From Asterias amurensis (taxonomy: Eukaryota > Echinodermata > Asteroidea > Forcipulatida > Asteriidae), in NCBI RefSeq assembly GCF_032118995.1, contig NC_092650.1, forward strand, positions 18,657,501 through 18,721,500: DNA of 64,000 nt, written 5' to 3'. A program made the position numbers and the translations under genes. Positions 34,301-46,700 of this stretch are shown here, piece after piece. The first letter of the stretch is position 1, and each line of letters begins with the position of its first letter. The notes under the pieces were generated by a model. That model saw only the letters and a list, made by a program, of their open reading frames with translations. It did no database searches and was not told where the DNA came from.

Positions 34301-37300
34301 ATGCCGCTGCGATAATGTGGTACTCAAAAAAGAATTACAAGGTTGGCAGGTCTGCTTTGTTTATTTCTTCTTCTTTCGAGTTGTTTTGTCAGGGGCAGAC
34401 ATTTGTGGACCATCTTCTTGATGAGGGATCCAGGGACTCAATTTTAAATTGCAGACATTAGGGCAGACATTACTAAGATTGTTATTTTCTTTAAAAACAT
34501 TTTGTCCGGAATGTCAACAGAAATAACATGAAGCAGAAAATTTTGTTTTGTATTTAGAAATTGTGATACTATGGTAGCATACCTACATTTGGAAATTTGG
34601 TATACAGATATGACCTTTACTTTAACCTCTTTATATGAATGGAAGTAGGTCAAACCTTGTGGCTGCTATGGACATTTTGGTACAAGCCGCTTGTGGCTGC
34701 TATGGTCTCTATTAGAGGGTCAGATAGTAGGAGGGTTGACTATGTGTGGTGTACATGCATTCACCATATGATATAGTATCACAAACCAAACTGGCACAGT
34801 TCATCTATCATTCAAAACCACAGTGTATGTTATTAAAAGGGCAGGCGTTAGGAGAGTTAAACCCCTTTTATTCCAATTCACAACTCTTGCAACTTGTTTT
34901 TATCCAGTCTCCCGTTCTGGCGATTCCTGATCACTGGGGCCAACGCCAACCAGGAGTTGATGATGTGGTGCACAGTCTCCTGGACCTGCCTGCAGAAGAT
35001 TAGCTTCTCCCAGCCCAGCCTCATCCCTGAACCGTTCCTCAAGATCAAGCTGGATCTATCGGCAAGCTTTCTCATGGTGACTGATATCACTAGAAAGGTG
35101 AGAGCTTTGAACCCACCCCTCTCTCCCAGAGATACATCTGGTCCACAGGAGAGGGAACATTATTATTTGTTTTATTTATCTATTTTTTTTTATATTTTTT
35201 TTTTTTCGGTTTAAAATCACAAAACATGGCCGGTAATATCAAAAAGTAAAACAAAACAAAAACAGGTGTAAAATAATCTGTTTTAAAAAAAAAAAAAAAA
35301 AAAAAAAACAGCTGCACAAATTTAGAGGATCCTGGACAAAGATGGGATGGTGGATTTTCTCTATCTGTCTGTTCTACAGAGGGTGGAACGAACCCCATTC
35401 AAACTATTTTCTCTTAAATAATTTAGTGTTCAGTCACTTCTTAGAGGGGAAAGTATTTTTATAAATGTTGTGGATTCTGATAGTTTTTCACCACATTTAA
35501 CAAAAGCAGAGCATTTCTACTTTTAAGAGAGGGGAAGATACAAAACTGCTAGAGCTGCAGAGTAACTTTGATATTCCTTTAGCCGATTTCACGAAACGCT
35601 AGGATTAATCTCGAGTTAGGACGAATAACCCGTCCTAACTTAGGATGGGTTCATTGCGCCCTACGTCTTCGGATAGGGAACTGAACTCGTCCTAAGTCCT
35701 AAGATTAATCCTAAGTCAGGAAGAGTTTGGTGAAATCGAAAGCTGGTAGCCTATTATGATACGACTTAAGATTAACCTTAGCCCTTTGTTAAAATTGACT
35801 CCAGGACTCGAACCCACACTCTGCTGATCAGAGCCTTGAGCCCTTTGCCCTCGACTCTTGGCCAATGCACGCCACCAATCTTCTAGAGCATAATAAGTAG
35901 AATTTGGACATTTCCTGCATGGATGTAGACTCATCTTACTATTGTCCTTTGGATCAGGTGCTGTATGTTCTTCAAGTTCACCAGGACCATAGCGAAGGCC
36001 GAGCCCACATCAGCTCCATCTCAGAGTTCCTCTTGACCCAGCCCACCCTGAGCTTCGCCATCGTGGATGCCGGCAAGTGTCGCCTCAAGACCCTTGTGGA
36101 GGAAGGAGAAGAAGGCGATGATCTAAATTCAGGTATGCCTTCCACTGCCTTAGGTCACCGTGGTCCAGTGGTTAGACTGCAAGGGTGAATTTCATGAAGA
36201 GTGAAGAATAGTCTTATCTCGAGTTAGGACAAGTTCAAGCCTTTAGTTTTAATAACTCCTGTGACTAATCCTAAGTTGGGACTATCTTTGTGAAATCAGC
36301 CCCAGGACTTGCAATCACAAGGTTGTGGGTTCGAATCCTACCAAGCTTATCGCTGATTTCACAATGACAGGAAGTATTGTCAATCTTGTTACTGAAACAT
36401 GGAGCAATGGAGAGCTGTTGATGGTATAAAACATTGTGAGAAACGGCTCCCTCTGAAGTAATGTAGTTTTCAAGAAAGAAGTAATTATCCACTAAAATAT
36501 TTGAATTAGATTTCGAGACCTCAGAATTAGGTTTTGGGGTCACAAAACCAAGCATCTGAAAGCACACAACTTTGTATGACAAGGGTGTCTTTTTTTCTTA
36601 TTATTATCTCTAAATTTCGTCGACCAATTGAGTTCAAATCACAGGTTTGTTTATATTTTGTGCATATGGTGAGAAGTCTGGTCTTTGACAATTACCAAAG
36701 GTGTCCGGTGTCTTTAATGCCCATACTGTAATAACAACTATTCATCTTTTTTAGGTGATATGATGGAATTATTGCGAGATGGCAGTGCCGATACAATCCA
36801 GAGCAGAAACACCGGTGTGATCGTCAAAATGTTCTGCATCAATTCAAGGTAAGGAATCGGTAATTACTTCAATACAATAATATAAATATGATGGACATTT
36901 GAAGAAATACGCTCTTGGCACCTACAATCCCAGCCAAAATGCTTGGGACACCCATTCCTAATATTATATAAAACAATTCTCTGTGCACTTCTCATTGACA
37001 ATGAGTGCTGGTAAAGCTATCCTTTTCCTCCCCCGGAGAACTTCCACACACACTATTTTATCTTCTCTTGGCTGGGAGTCTTTAAAGTGCCAGGAGAAAT
37101 TTTCACTTAAACATTTTAGTATATAAAAGTCTTACTTCTACACTACCTCCTCAACTTTGTAATGTTTTTAATTATGCCGCCACTGCCCACTCATACAGCA
37201 CCAGATCTGGCTCACAAGGTAATTTAGTTCCCCCACTACTTAAAACCAACTCAGGTAAACGTAACTTTTCTGCTCGTGGGGTCAACTCATTCAACCAACT

Positions 37301-37673
37301 CCCCCTTACACTGAAAAATCTCTTGCCATGCACTGTAGCAAGTTTTAAAGTTCAATACAAAAGTTTGATTTTTTAATATATGGGGCTTGTGGTTTTTTCC
37401 TGGCTGGACCAGAATTTTAATCATTGTCTATATTGTATTTTGCTTGTTGTAAAGTTTTTGTGCTGTTGAGTGTTGTGGTATAATTATCCATAGTCTTTAT
37501 TTAAATTTGGCTGTTTCTTTATTTTTAATATTAATTAATGTTTGTGTAAACATGTTTTTATATTAATACAATTTTAAAATTTTAATGTATATGTAGTTGC
37601 TGGGCACCTCTGAAAAACAGTGTTTCACTGAGAGGTTTCCCCAGGGTAAATAATAAATAAATAAATAAATGAA

Positions 37674-37704
<31 letters not shown>

Positions 37705-40700
37705 ATGAGAAGTTAGTTTCTGTGAAATGAGTAAACAATATTAGTTTCGGTCTTGCAAGTCCAAAGTTCAATGTTTGAAAACAGTGAAAACATTTTAGCA
37801 GTTTTTCTTCTTGTGACTCCAATTACCGATTGAGTTCAAACTTTCAAAGGTTTGTTGTTATTTCATGTTTGTGTTTGTTCATATCAAGTTTGGATACTGT
37901 GCCGATGTTACACTTGTGCTTAAAAAGCCAAGACTGAACGAGTGTGTTTTCAAGTTAGTTTTGAAGCTGGAGAAAGTGTCTACCAGTCTAAGGTTAAGTG
38001 GGAGAGCACTCCAAAAGGATGGTCCACAGAAATGAACATGAGAAGAAGATGTAGATTTAAAATCTGTATCGTGGTTTCACTTTTAATTATTTCAGATCAG
38101 TGCAGGATCTTCAGGTGCGCTTTAAGCCTAGCTCGTCCGTGGAGCAGGACAACATGGCAGGGTCTGTTAGCTCGGCATCAATGGACGACTATGGTAAGCA
38201 AATCTTTCAAGATGACTGTTTCGAAATCTTGTATCAAGTTTGTCTCCCCTGCCTATACCCCCCCCCCCCTCAAAAAAGGGTGGGATTGTGTATGGTCCAT
38301 TAACAGCAGCCATCCACCAGTCCGGTCCTAACCACGCAGTGAAGACTGGCTCCTCACACTGCATAATTTAAGGGAAGGTATCCCTGTGGTAATCGCTCTT
38401 AAAATTAACGGCAATAAGAAACTTATTTGGCTAGAAGAACAGCAGCTTTCATTTTTTGTGAGTCATTTCACTTTGTAGTATTGTGGTTGTAGAAAAAGAT
38501 ATAAAATTTATCCCTAAATTTTTTGAATCTGAGGAAGGTTTCTGTCGGATACATTCTCTCAGATTGTGTATTCCAACTAAAGATTGTTCTTCCTGCGTGG
38601 ACTTCATCACTCCAGATTTTTAGCGGTGTCTCTAAAACCCTGATATGGCTTGAGGAAAATTGTTATTGTGAGTTATAACTTTGGTACAACAGATTAATTT
38701 ATGTCGGATCTGCTTTTTGTACATGAAGCTCTGCAAGATGGTCTCTCAGACATGAGCATGAACACAACGGACCACTCCGTCAGGACGGACATTGACGGTA
38801 ACAGCACAGGCCACCACTCCAGCAACATGACGAGTTCCTTCACCTCGGAGTCCACCAATCACTCCAATTCTCATCCTTACCTGATGACCCCGGACGCCAT
38901 CATGTCCAGCAGTGCGAAGACTCTTGCCGAACACCTCCGCGAGAGCAACTCCACCAACAGCAGCTTCACCCAGATATCAGGTATGCATGCCTCAGTCGAT
39001 GAGCTGTTAAGCTCCATGAACTCCTCCGACCACACTCGCGTCATCACCCCGGACAGCCCCATGACCCTCACCCCGGGGTCCAGTCTTCCCGCCACGCCCA
39101 GTTCACCAAAGAAGCCCGAACCTCTCGCAATCACCCCGGTCTCTGAAGACAAACCGAGGAAAGGGGCCTACAACTCTGACGACGAAGGCCCTAAGTCACC
39201 ACCCCCAACCCCCACCGACTTGGGAATGCCAGCACTGATCCCTGAGTCGAATGCGAGCACGGAAGATTTAGCGGAGCTCTTGGAGAACTCCCGCCTGAAG
39301 GAGAAGAGGGTGTCAGACTCCAGTGCGGAGGTTGCTCAGATCTTGCAATCGCACCTCGACAATCAGCAGGAGGAGACTGAGCAGGATGTTGAGGAGGACG
39401 AAGACGGAGACGGAGACCCCATTCCCGTCGTGAGGGATGCTCTGCCTGTCAGCCCCCGAGATGAGACAGAAGCGGTGCAAGAGATGGATGAGGAGGCCGG
39501 TAGGATGATAGTTGACGAGCTCGCTTATGAGGGTGACACACAGGGTAGAGAAGTCGTTGTGATTGGACCCAAGCAGGAAGAAAATGGGTGAGTGCCTTTA
39601 AAATTCTTGATGGACTGGCCTATGTTTTTTTGTAAAAAGTGAGTTCCCTGAAGGGCAGGTCCAAGAAAGAGATGTTTTTTTCGGATTTTTCCTCCTGGAC
39701 TTAAGTTTTTGTGCTGGTGGTTGGTGTTCATGAAGAAGACTGGCATTCATCACCTTTGGTCTTCTTATTAAGTGAACTTACATACTTGAAATAGGAAGTT
39801 AACTTTCAAACCTTTTGTCTAATTTTCAGAACCTTTGATAGCAATGACGCCACACATGGTGACGACATGACAACCCCCACCCCTGGGGAGGGGGCAACGG
39901 TTGCAGCCTCTTACTCTGGGGACGATGGTCGAGAGCAGTCAGTAGGTGGCGTTGTGGCACCAGTACCACAGCAGCTGCTGGAAGTACAAGACCAGGAATC
40001 ACGCAGTGAGCAAAGGTATGTCGGTAAATTGGAGTTTTTCCCGGTTCTTGGCTTGGGGTCTGGCTTGGGCTCTGGCTTGGGCTGGGGCTTTGGCTATGGC
40101 TTTGGCTCTTGCTCAGGCATGGGATCGTGTTTGGGCACTGGTTTGGCACTGGCTTGGGCTCTGGCTGTGGCTCTGGCTTGGCCTTTGGCTTGGGCTCTGG
40201 CTTGGGCTCTGGCTTGGACTCTGGCTTGGCCTTTGGCTTGGGCTCTGGCTTGGGCTCTGGCTTGGGCTCTGGCTTGGGCTCTGGCTTGGGCTCTGGATTG
40301 GGCTCTGGATTGTTCTTGGGCTTGGACTCTGGCTTGGTTCAACTTCAGATTTGATGGCCGAGTCATTGGAATGTTGGTTCAAATCCTGGTCAGGACACTG
40401 ATGTCACAGGGCAGTTCACATATCTGTAGTTGCTCCTCATCGTCCAGAAGTAAACAGGGTTTGCCATTAACATTTTTAGTGACAGGCCAGCAAGACCAGT
40501 TTCTTATCATTCACTATTCCATCAGCTTGTTTCACTAGTCCATACTACAAAATGAAATAGGGATGCTTTTTAACACTGAACTAACCAGCTAGCAGGGCTG
40601 TATGCTTCGTTTTTGAAAGGGCAAGGGCACCAAGGCATTTTCTTCTTGGTAAAGGGCACCCTATGATAAAATTGCAAATTTGTACTGGAGCATTTCAAGG

Positions 40701-43700
40701 GCACCAAGGCAATGACCAGGGGACACGGAGGCAATCGCCTTCGTTGCCTCCGTGAAGTATCGGGCCTGAGCTAGACCCAGAGAGACTTCTGACTTTCCTC
40801 GTTCGTAAAGATGGTTGATGTAAATTATTAGGATTCTGTGCACCCTTTTTGCTGTTTGTGCTGCATACTCGTTGAAATGGTTTAAGAAATGCTTATTATG
40901 CAATGAGACACTGCAGTTTAAAAACTAATTGTAAAAGCCTAAAATTATCATTTTGTTCTGTCATCAGTTCGGACGTTGAGCCGGCAGACTCCACTTCTCC
41001 ATCGGGGGAGAGGAGCAAGACACGAAAGCAGCGACGAGACAAATTCAGCCGAGCCTCCCCAAGACCCCGGAAAACTCTGGCTGGAGATGGAGAGGGCAGA
41101 TCAGATATTCCAGAGGTACGTCTACTCTAATTCTTTAGGGATGTGATTTCTCTGTTTTTAATCTGAAATCCGTTTGGGGTTTTTGTTTTTTATATTGTTT
41201 CACCAATTTTATAATTAAGATCAAGTTCATAAAAACATGAAGATGAAATCAAATAGAATGCCCCAGATTGCAGGTTGGGCCCTGCTCTCCCGAGATTTGC
41301 CTAGTCATGAAGTAAGCACCGCACTTTCCAGTGTGCCTTATCTTGATTCTTTTTTGCTTGGTGTTCAGATCAACAACACTCTGCAGCAGGTGTTGGGCCT
41401 GCTGCAGTCGCAGCAGCAGGAGATGAAGCAGATGCGTCAAGACATCATCAAGTCGCAGCAGGCCAACAGCATCATACAGTCCATGAGGTCACGCATCGAC
41501 AGGCTGGATAAGACAGTGTGCACCAAGATTGAGTCCACCATGGCCAAGCAGTCCGAGCAGGAACGTATCCTCTAGAAATTAACCCCACCCCCCTCCCCAC
41601 CCCAACAAGATTTGCCTTTAATTTCTTTAGTGAGTGGCCAGCAGGGCCAGTTAGCTTGTCATACATGTATTGCTAGTGCACTAGCTGGTCATTGTTTCAA
41701 ATGGAATAGACATTATGCACACGACAACAATTTCAGTAGGTAGGGCGCCTTCACCTAGAGTTCAAAAGGAGGTTGTTCATTGGCCAATCCTGTGCGCCGC
41801 GTGTACAAATCTGTGCGTTTCGATTGTTTCGTCACCGTTTTACGGCTGGATGATGTCAATGCATAAGGTCTATATGGATGCTTTTCAAAACTGAACCAGC
41901 CAGCCAGACAACTTGGAGTGAATTTTGACTGGTCCTTTGGTATTTTAATTAGCCTTTTTGCCAGTGGCCCACTGTTAAGGGAGAACACTACCCCATTGTC
42001 CTTGCCTCAAGATACTACCATATCCTCTATAGTGCTTAAAGACAGTGGACACTATTGGTAATGGTCAAAGACCAGTCTTCTCACTTGGTGTACCTCAACA
42101 TATACATAAAATAACAAACCTGTGAAAATTTGAGTTCAATCAGTCTATGAAGTTGCGAGATAATAATGAAAGAAAAAACACCCTTGTCACACGAAGTTGT
42201 GTGCTTTTAGATGGTTGATTTCGAGACCTCAAATTCTAAACTTGAGATCTCGAAATCAAATTCGTCAAAAAATACTTCTTTCTCGAAAACTATGTCACTT
42301 CAGAGGGTCCCCTTTCTCACAATGTTTTATACCATCAACCTCTCCCAATTACTCATTACCAAGTAAAGTTTTATGCTAATAATTATTTTGAGTAATTACC
42401 AATAGTGTCCACTCATTACACAGATTGGTGGAATTGGACAAGATTTGCTATGTATGCCTGTTGCAAAGATAAGGATTGAGGCTTCTGTAACAAAGTGAAT
42501 AACCAAAAAGAATAACTTTACAAAATACAGGAGTTCCAACAACCTTGCAAAGTAAAAAGTACAACTTTAAAAAAAGAAGATGTTATTCTCCTTAGCGATG
42601 AGTTTTCACTCCCGCAGGTCAGAGGTTGACTACAGCTTTGCAGGAGAGACAGTCCATGGACAAACAGAAGCAAGAACGTCTCCTGGAGTGTGTGTCCCAG
42701 AATCTTAACAAATCGATTACAAGTCGCCTGGACAAGACGGTCCGCTCAGAGATTGATAGCAAAGTCGTACCAGGTAAGAAATCGGGTCAACCTTTTTTTC
42801 TCTTTTTTTTTCTATAAATAAAAATAATAATAACAATTTCTTATATAGCGCGTTTCTAAATAAACCATATCAATGCGTTTTACATTAGTCTCCTGGTCAT
42901 TGGGCCAATGACATCCCTTTAATCTTTCTCAGCTCCCTATGGGGAGTATACAGCCCCGAGCTGCCGTGGCACTCCGAAGGCTTTTGCATTCACAATATAA
43001 ACCTCTACCCTCCAAAATCTATAAAAGGTAGACCTTTCTTTTGCAACGTCACAGCCCAAGTTTTTGCCAACTGAGGTTGGAAAACTATGGAAAACCATAA
43101 ATGCAAAACAAAAACAGATAGCTACAGTTAGTAACAATGTTCAACACAAATGTATAGTTTTGTCTATAAATTAACATTACTTTAACACAAAACAATCTAT
43201 GACCATACCTTTAAAATTTATGATTTAATTTTTTACAGCGATACAGAAACTCATCAACCCCATGAGTGAGCAGCTGAGTACCATTGTCGCTCAGAAGCTG
43301 ACGGCAACCGATCAACTGATGACCGAGAACATTGGCAAGTTGGTCAAGTCAAAGGTAGATCAGCTTTTCTTATTGTCACGTGTGTTTGAAACTTGTGACT
43401 TGTGCACAGTTTCGAATACTGTATTCTTCGGCATAAAGGCAACAGCTTATGCATTGAATTTTGCCCTCAAAAAGTGTTTTTCTGCAGCTTATACCCCAGG
43501 CAGCTCATTCACACATGTGTTAATACAATGCGACCTATACAATGATGGGGCTTATACAATGATGCGGCTTACACTAAATGTGGCTTACACTATGATGTGG
43601 GCTTATATGATGATGCGGCTTATATGGTGGAGCAGCAAAGACAATGTTGCGGCTTACACGATGCAGCTTATACAATAACACGGCTAATATGATGATGCGA

Positions 43701-46700
43701 CTTTTACGATGATGCGACTTACATGATGCAGCTTATATAATGATGTGGCTATACTGTGGTGCCACTTACACGGTGGTTCAGGGAACACATTGACACCAGA
43801 ATCTTGCGCTATTTGGTGGACTTTGGCTTATGCGTCAGGACGCTTACACACCAAAGATTGCGGTATTCATGGTCTTAAACTTACAGTGATTTCTATTGTT
43901 GCTTACCCCCCAGGGAGTAACTGAAGCTATAGGCCAATCAGCAGCAACTGCCCTATCATCTACAGTCAAATCAACATACAGGGATGCCTTCCAGAGGAAT
44001 GTCATCCCGGCCTTTGATAACTCATGTCAGTCTCTCTTCCAGCAAGTCAATGCTGCCTTCGATGCAGGAACCAGGCAATGTAAGTAGTGCATAGACCATC
44101 ACATGACCAGGGGTGGATTTCACAAAGAGTTCAGAGAGTTAAGACTAGTCTTAACCCAAGTTAGAAAAAAGATACTCGTCCTAAGTAAGGATTAGAGAGA
44201 GTCCTAAAGAGTCCTAATTTAGGACTAGTCCTAAATTAGGACTATCTTTGTTAAACTGACCTCTGGCCCATCACTCGGAGTTCTCCCTTAAAGCCATTAT
44301 ACACTTTCGGTAAACAGTATTGTCCAAGTCCCACACTTCGTGTATCACAACTTCATTGACGGGAAAACCCACTCTTGTTTCCGCACGTTTCGCCGTGTCA
44401 TGTGTTTAAAATAAATCCGTAATTCTCGCTATCGAGAATTGATATTGTTTTAATGTTTCCTCAAAAAGTATAGCATTTCATGGAATAATATTTCAAGAGA
44501 AGTCTTTCACCATTACCTTCTTGTAAATTATTTGTAATTTTTTTTTCTTTTTTTCTGTACCGAAAATGTATAATGGCTTTAAAGGCACTGGACACTATTG
44601 GTAATTACTCAAAATAATTGTTAGCATAAAACCTTACTTGGTAACAGGTAATGGGGAGAGGTTGATAGTATAAAACATTGTGAGAAACGGCTCCCTCTGA
44701 AGTGACATAGTTTTCGAGAAAGAAGTAGTTTTCCACGAATTTCCAGACCTCAGAATAGATTTTGAGGTCTTGAAATCAAGCATCTGAAAGCACACAACAT
44801 CGTGTGCCAAGGGTGTTAGTTTTTTTCTTTAATTATTATCTCGCAACTTCAACAACCAATTGAGCTCAAATTTCCACAGGTTTGGTATTTTATGCATAGT
44901 TGAGATACACCAAGTGAGAAGACTGGTCTTTGACATTTACCAATAGTGTCCAGTGTCTTTAACGTGATCAGTTGGTTGAAGAGAGTTGAAGCATACTATT
45001 CTCATTGTATCTCTTGTAGACACTCATCAGTTGGAGGCGCACCTCGGAAAGCTACGACAGAAGGAGAAGGAATCCAAGGACCCTATCATAGCTGAGCTCA
45101 TGACCCTCGTACAGTCCTTCCAGGCAAATACAGAGACCCTCAAGACAGGTATCCTCAGCAGTGTGCACTCTGAGATTGACAAACAGCTCCAGAAATCCAA
45201 CAAAAGGTACTGACACTTCACTATTGATCTTTTTCGGCATTTGGTGCTCGTATATGCCATGGTGTCACCCCTGTGTGCCATCATTGTTTTCTGGGAATCT
45301 TGCAAATTCTCAACAAGATTTTCAGGTGGGGGAGGTATATTTCTGCATAGATTAGAAAGAGTGTGTTGAGTACAGGAACACTAGAAGGAGAATCCTCCTT
45401 CCACTTGTCGGCATGGTACACTTTCTGTTTTTGAGAAACATTGAGTCTTCAACCACAACAAAACAGCACTTAAACTTACCTGCAAGAAGGGTACCTTTAA
45501 AGTACATGAAGTAGCTCTCAAGTCTACCTACATCTCGTCACAATCTTGCCATTTTGCCAATTTTTGTTATCCTGGTGTATGTACTGATAGTTATTGGTAG
45601 GTTTATAAAACCTACAGAACCACAATTCTTAAATGAACCATACTTGATCAATCATACCTTAGAGGAAAGCACGATTCCTAAATGGTGCTCCAGCCAAAAT
45701 CAATATCAGTCTCTCAACAACCCTATATTTTTCACCCGTATTTTCCACCCCAAAAAGTATTATAAGTTCTTTTAAAGACGCATTCATTTTTACTCCTTTG
45801 CAGAATGGAAGAGGAGCTCCTGAGCAAAGTCCAGAAACTTTTGAAAGATGAGCTACGGTCAGCCTTACGGGATCACCAGAGCACTGTGGAGAGTAGCATT
45901 GCGGCCGTGGTTCGATCACAGGCCCCTACCCCAGTCCCTCAGGGACCCGACTTCAGACAGGTTCAGAGTCAGATTACACAGTACTTGCAGCAGGGACTCA
46001 TCGTGCCAGCTTTCCAGACTGTAAGTCACTCACACGGCCCGAAGAATGACACTTTGAGAAATGCTTATGCAGTTTTTGTTTGAGTTAGTCTGTAAAGGCA
46101 TTGGGCACTATTAGCAATTACTTTAAATGATTATCAGCATAAAACCTCACTTGGTAACAAGTAACGGGGAGCTGTTGATAGTATAAAACATTGTGAGAAA
46201 AGGCTCCCTCTGAAGTAACGTAGTTTTCGAGAAAGAAGTAATTTTCCACAAATTTGATTTCGAGACCTCACATCTGAAAGCACACAACTTTTTGTGACAA
46301 GGGTGTTTTTTCTTCCATTATTATCTTGCAACTTCGATGACCGATTGAGTTCAAATTTTCACAGGTTTGTTATTTTATGCATATGTTGAGATACACTTAG
46401 TGAGAAGACTGTTCTTTGACAATTACCAAAGGTGTCCAGTGTCTTTATGTGCTACTACTACCTTCCTTGTTTTATCTATCAGACTAACACAGCTATTTTT
46501 TTTAAATATCCTCTCAACTTAACTTAGCTTTCAAAGCTCAAACATGTCAATCTCCTGCTTATTTATTTATCTGAGCTTGTTCACCATTATTCCCCTACTT
46601 GGACTTTACGTTCATCTCAACAGTCTTTGCTTACCACAACTACAAGAGCTTTGTCCACTTGTTATGGTAAAAGATCATTTTCTTGCATTGCTCCATTTCT

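Larger units (their letters stand above)
29038..36132 (+). other. EDC4: EDC4 WD40 beta-propeller region (exons 6-12)
   Basis: Residues about 131-501 carry the N-terminal WD40-type propeller. Clear blade motifs are TDVAFAHHQ followed by GNISVWNI (exon 7), LRIIRP and VWCPYLPDD (exon 8), [11 protein letters not shown] (exon 9), [19 protein letters not shown] ending in KFW (exon 10), and [16 protein letters not shown] (exon 11). This region binds DCP1 and other decapping partners in other animals. The exon 10 donor is TGA|GTGAGT and exon 11 restores D-L-P-F-W in frame. Confidence 0.9.

Noticed and set aside
40094..40538. Long open frames on both strands (Gly/Leu/Ala/Trp-rich or Ser-Pro-Gln-rich repeats)
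   Set aside because: They are read-through of the 12-bp minisatellite. No splice logic or conserved domain supports a protein, and EDC4 exons flank the array.
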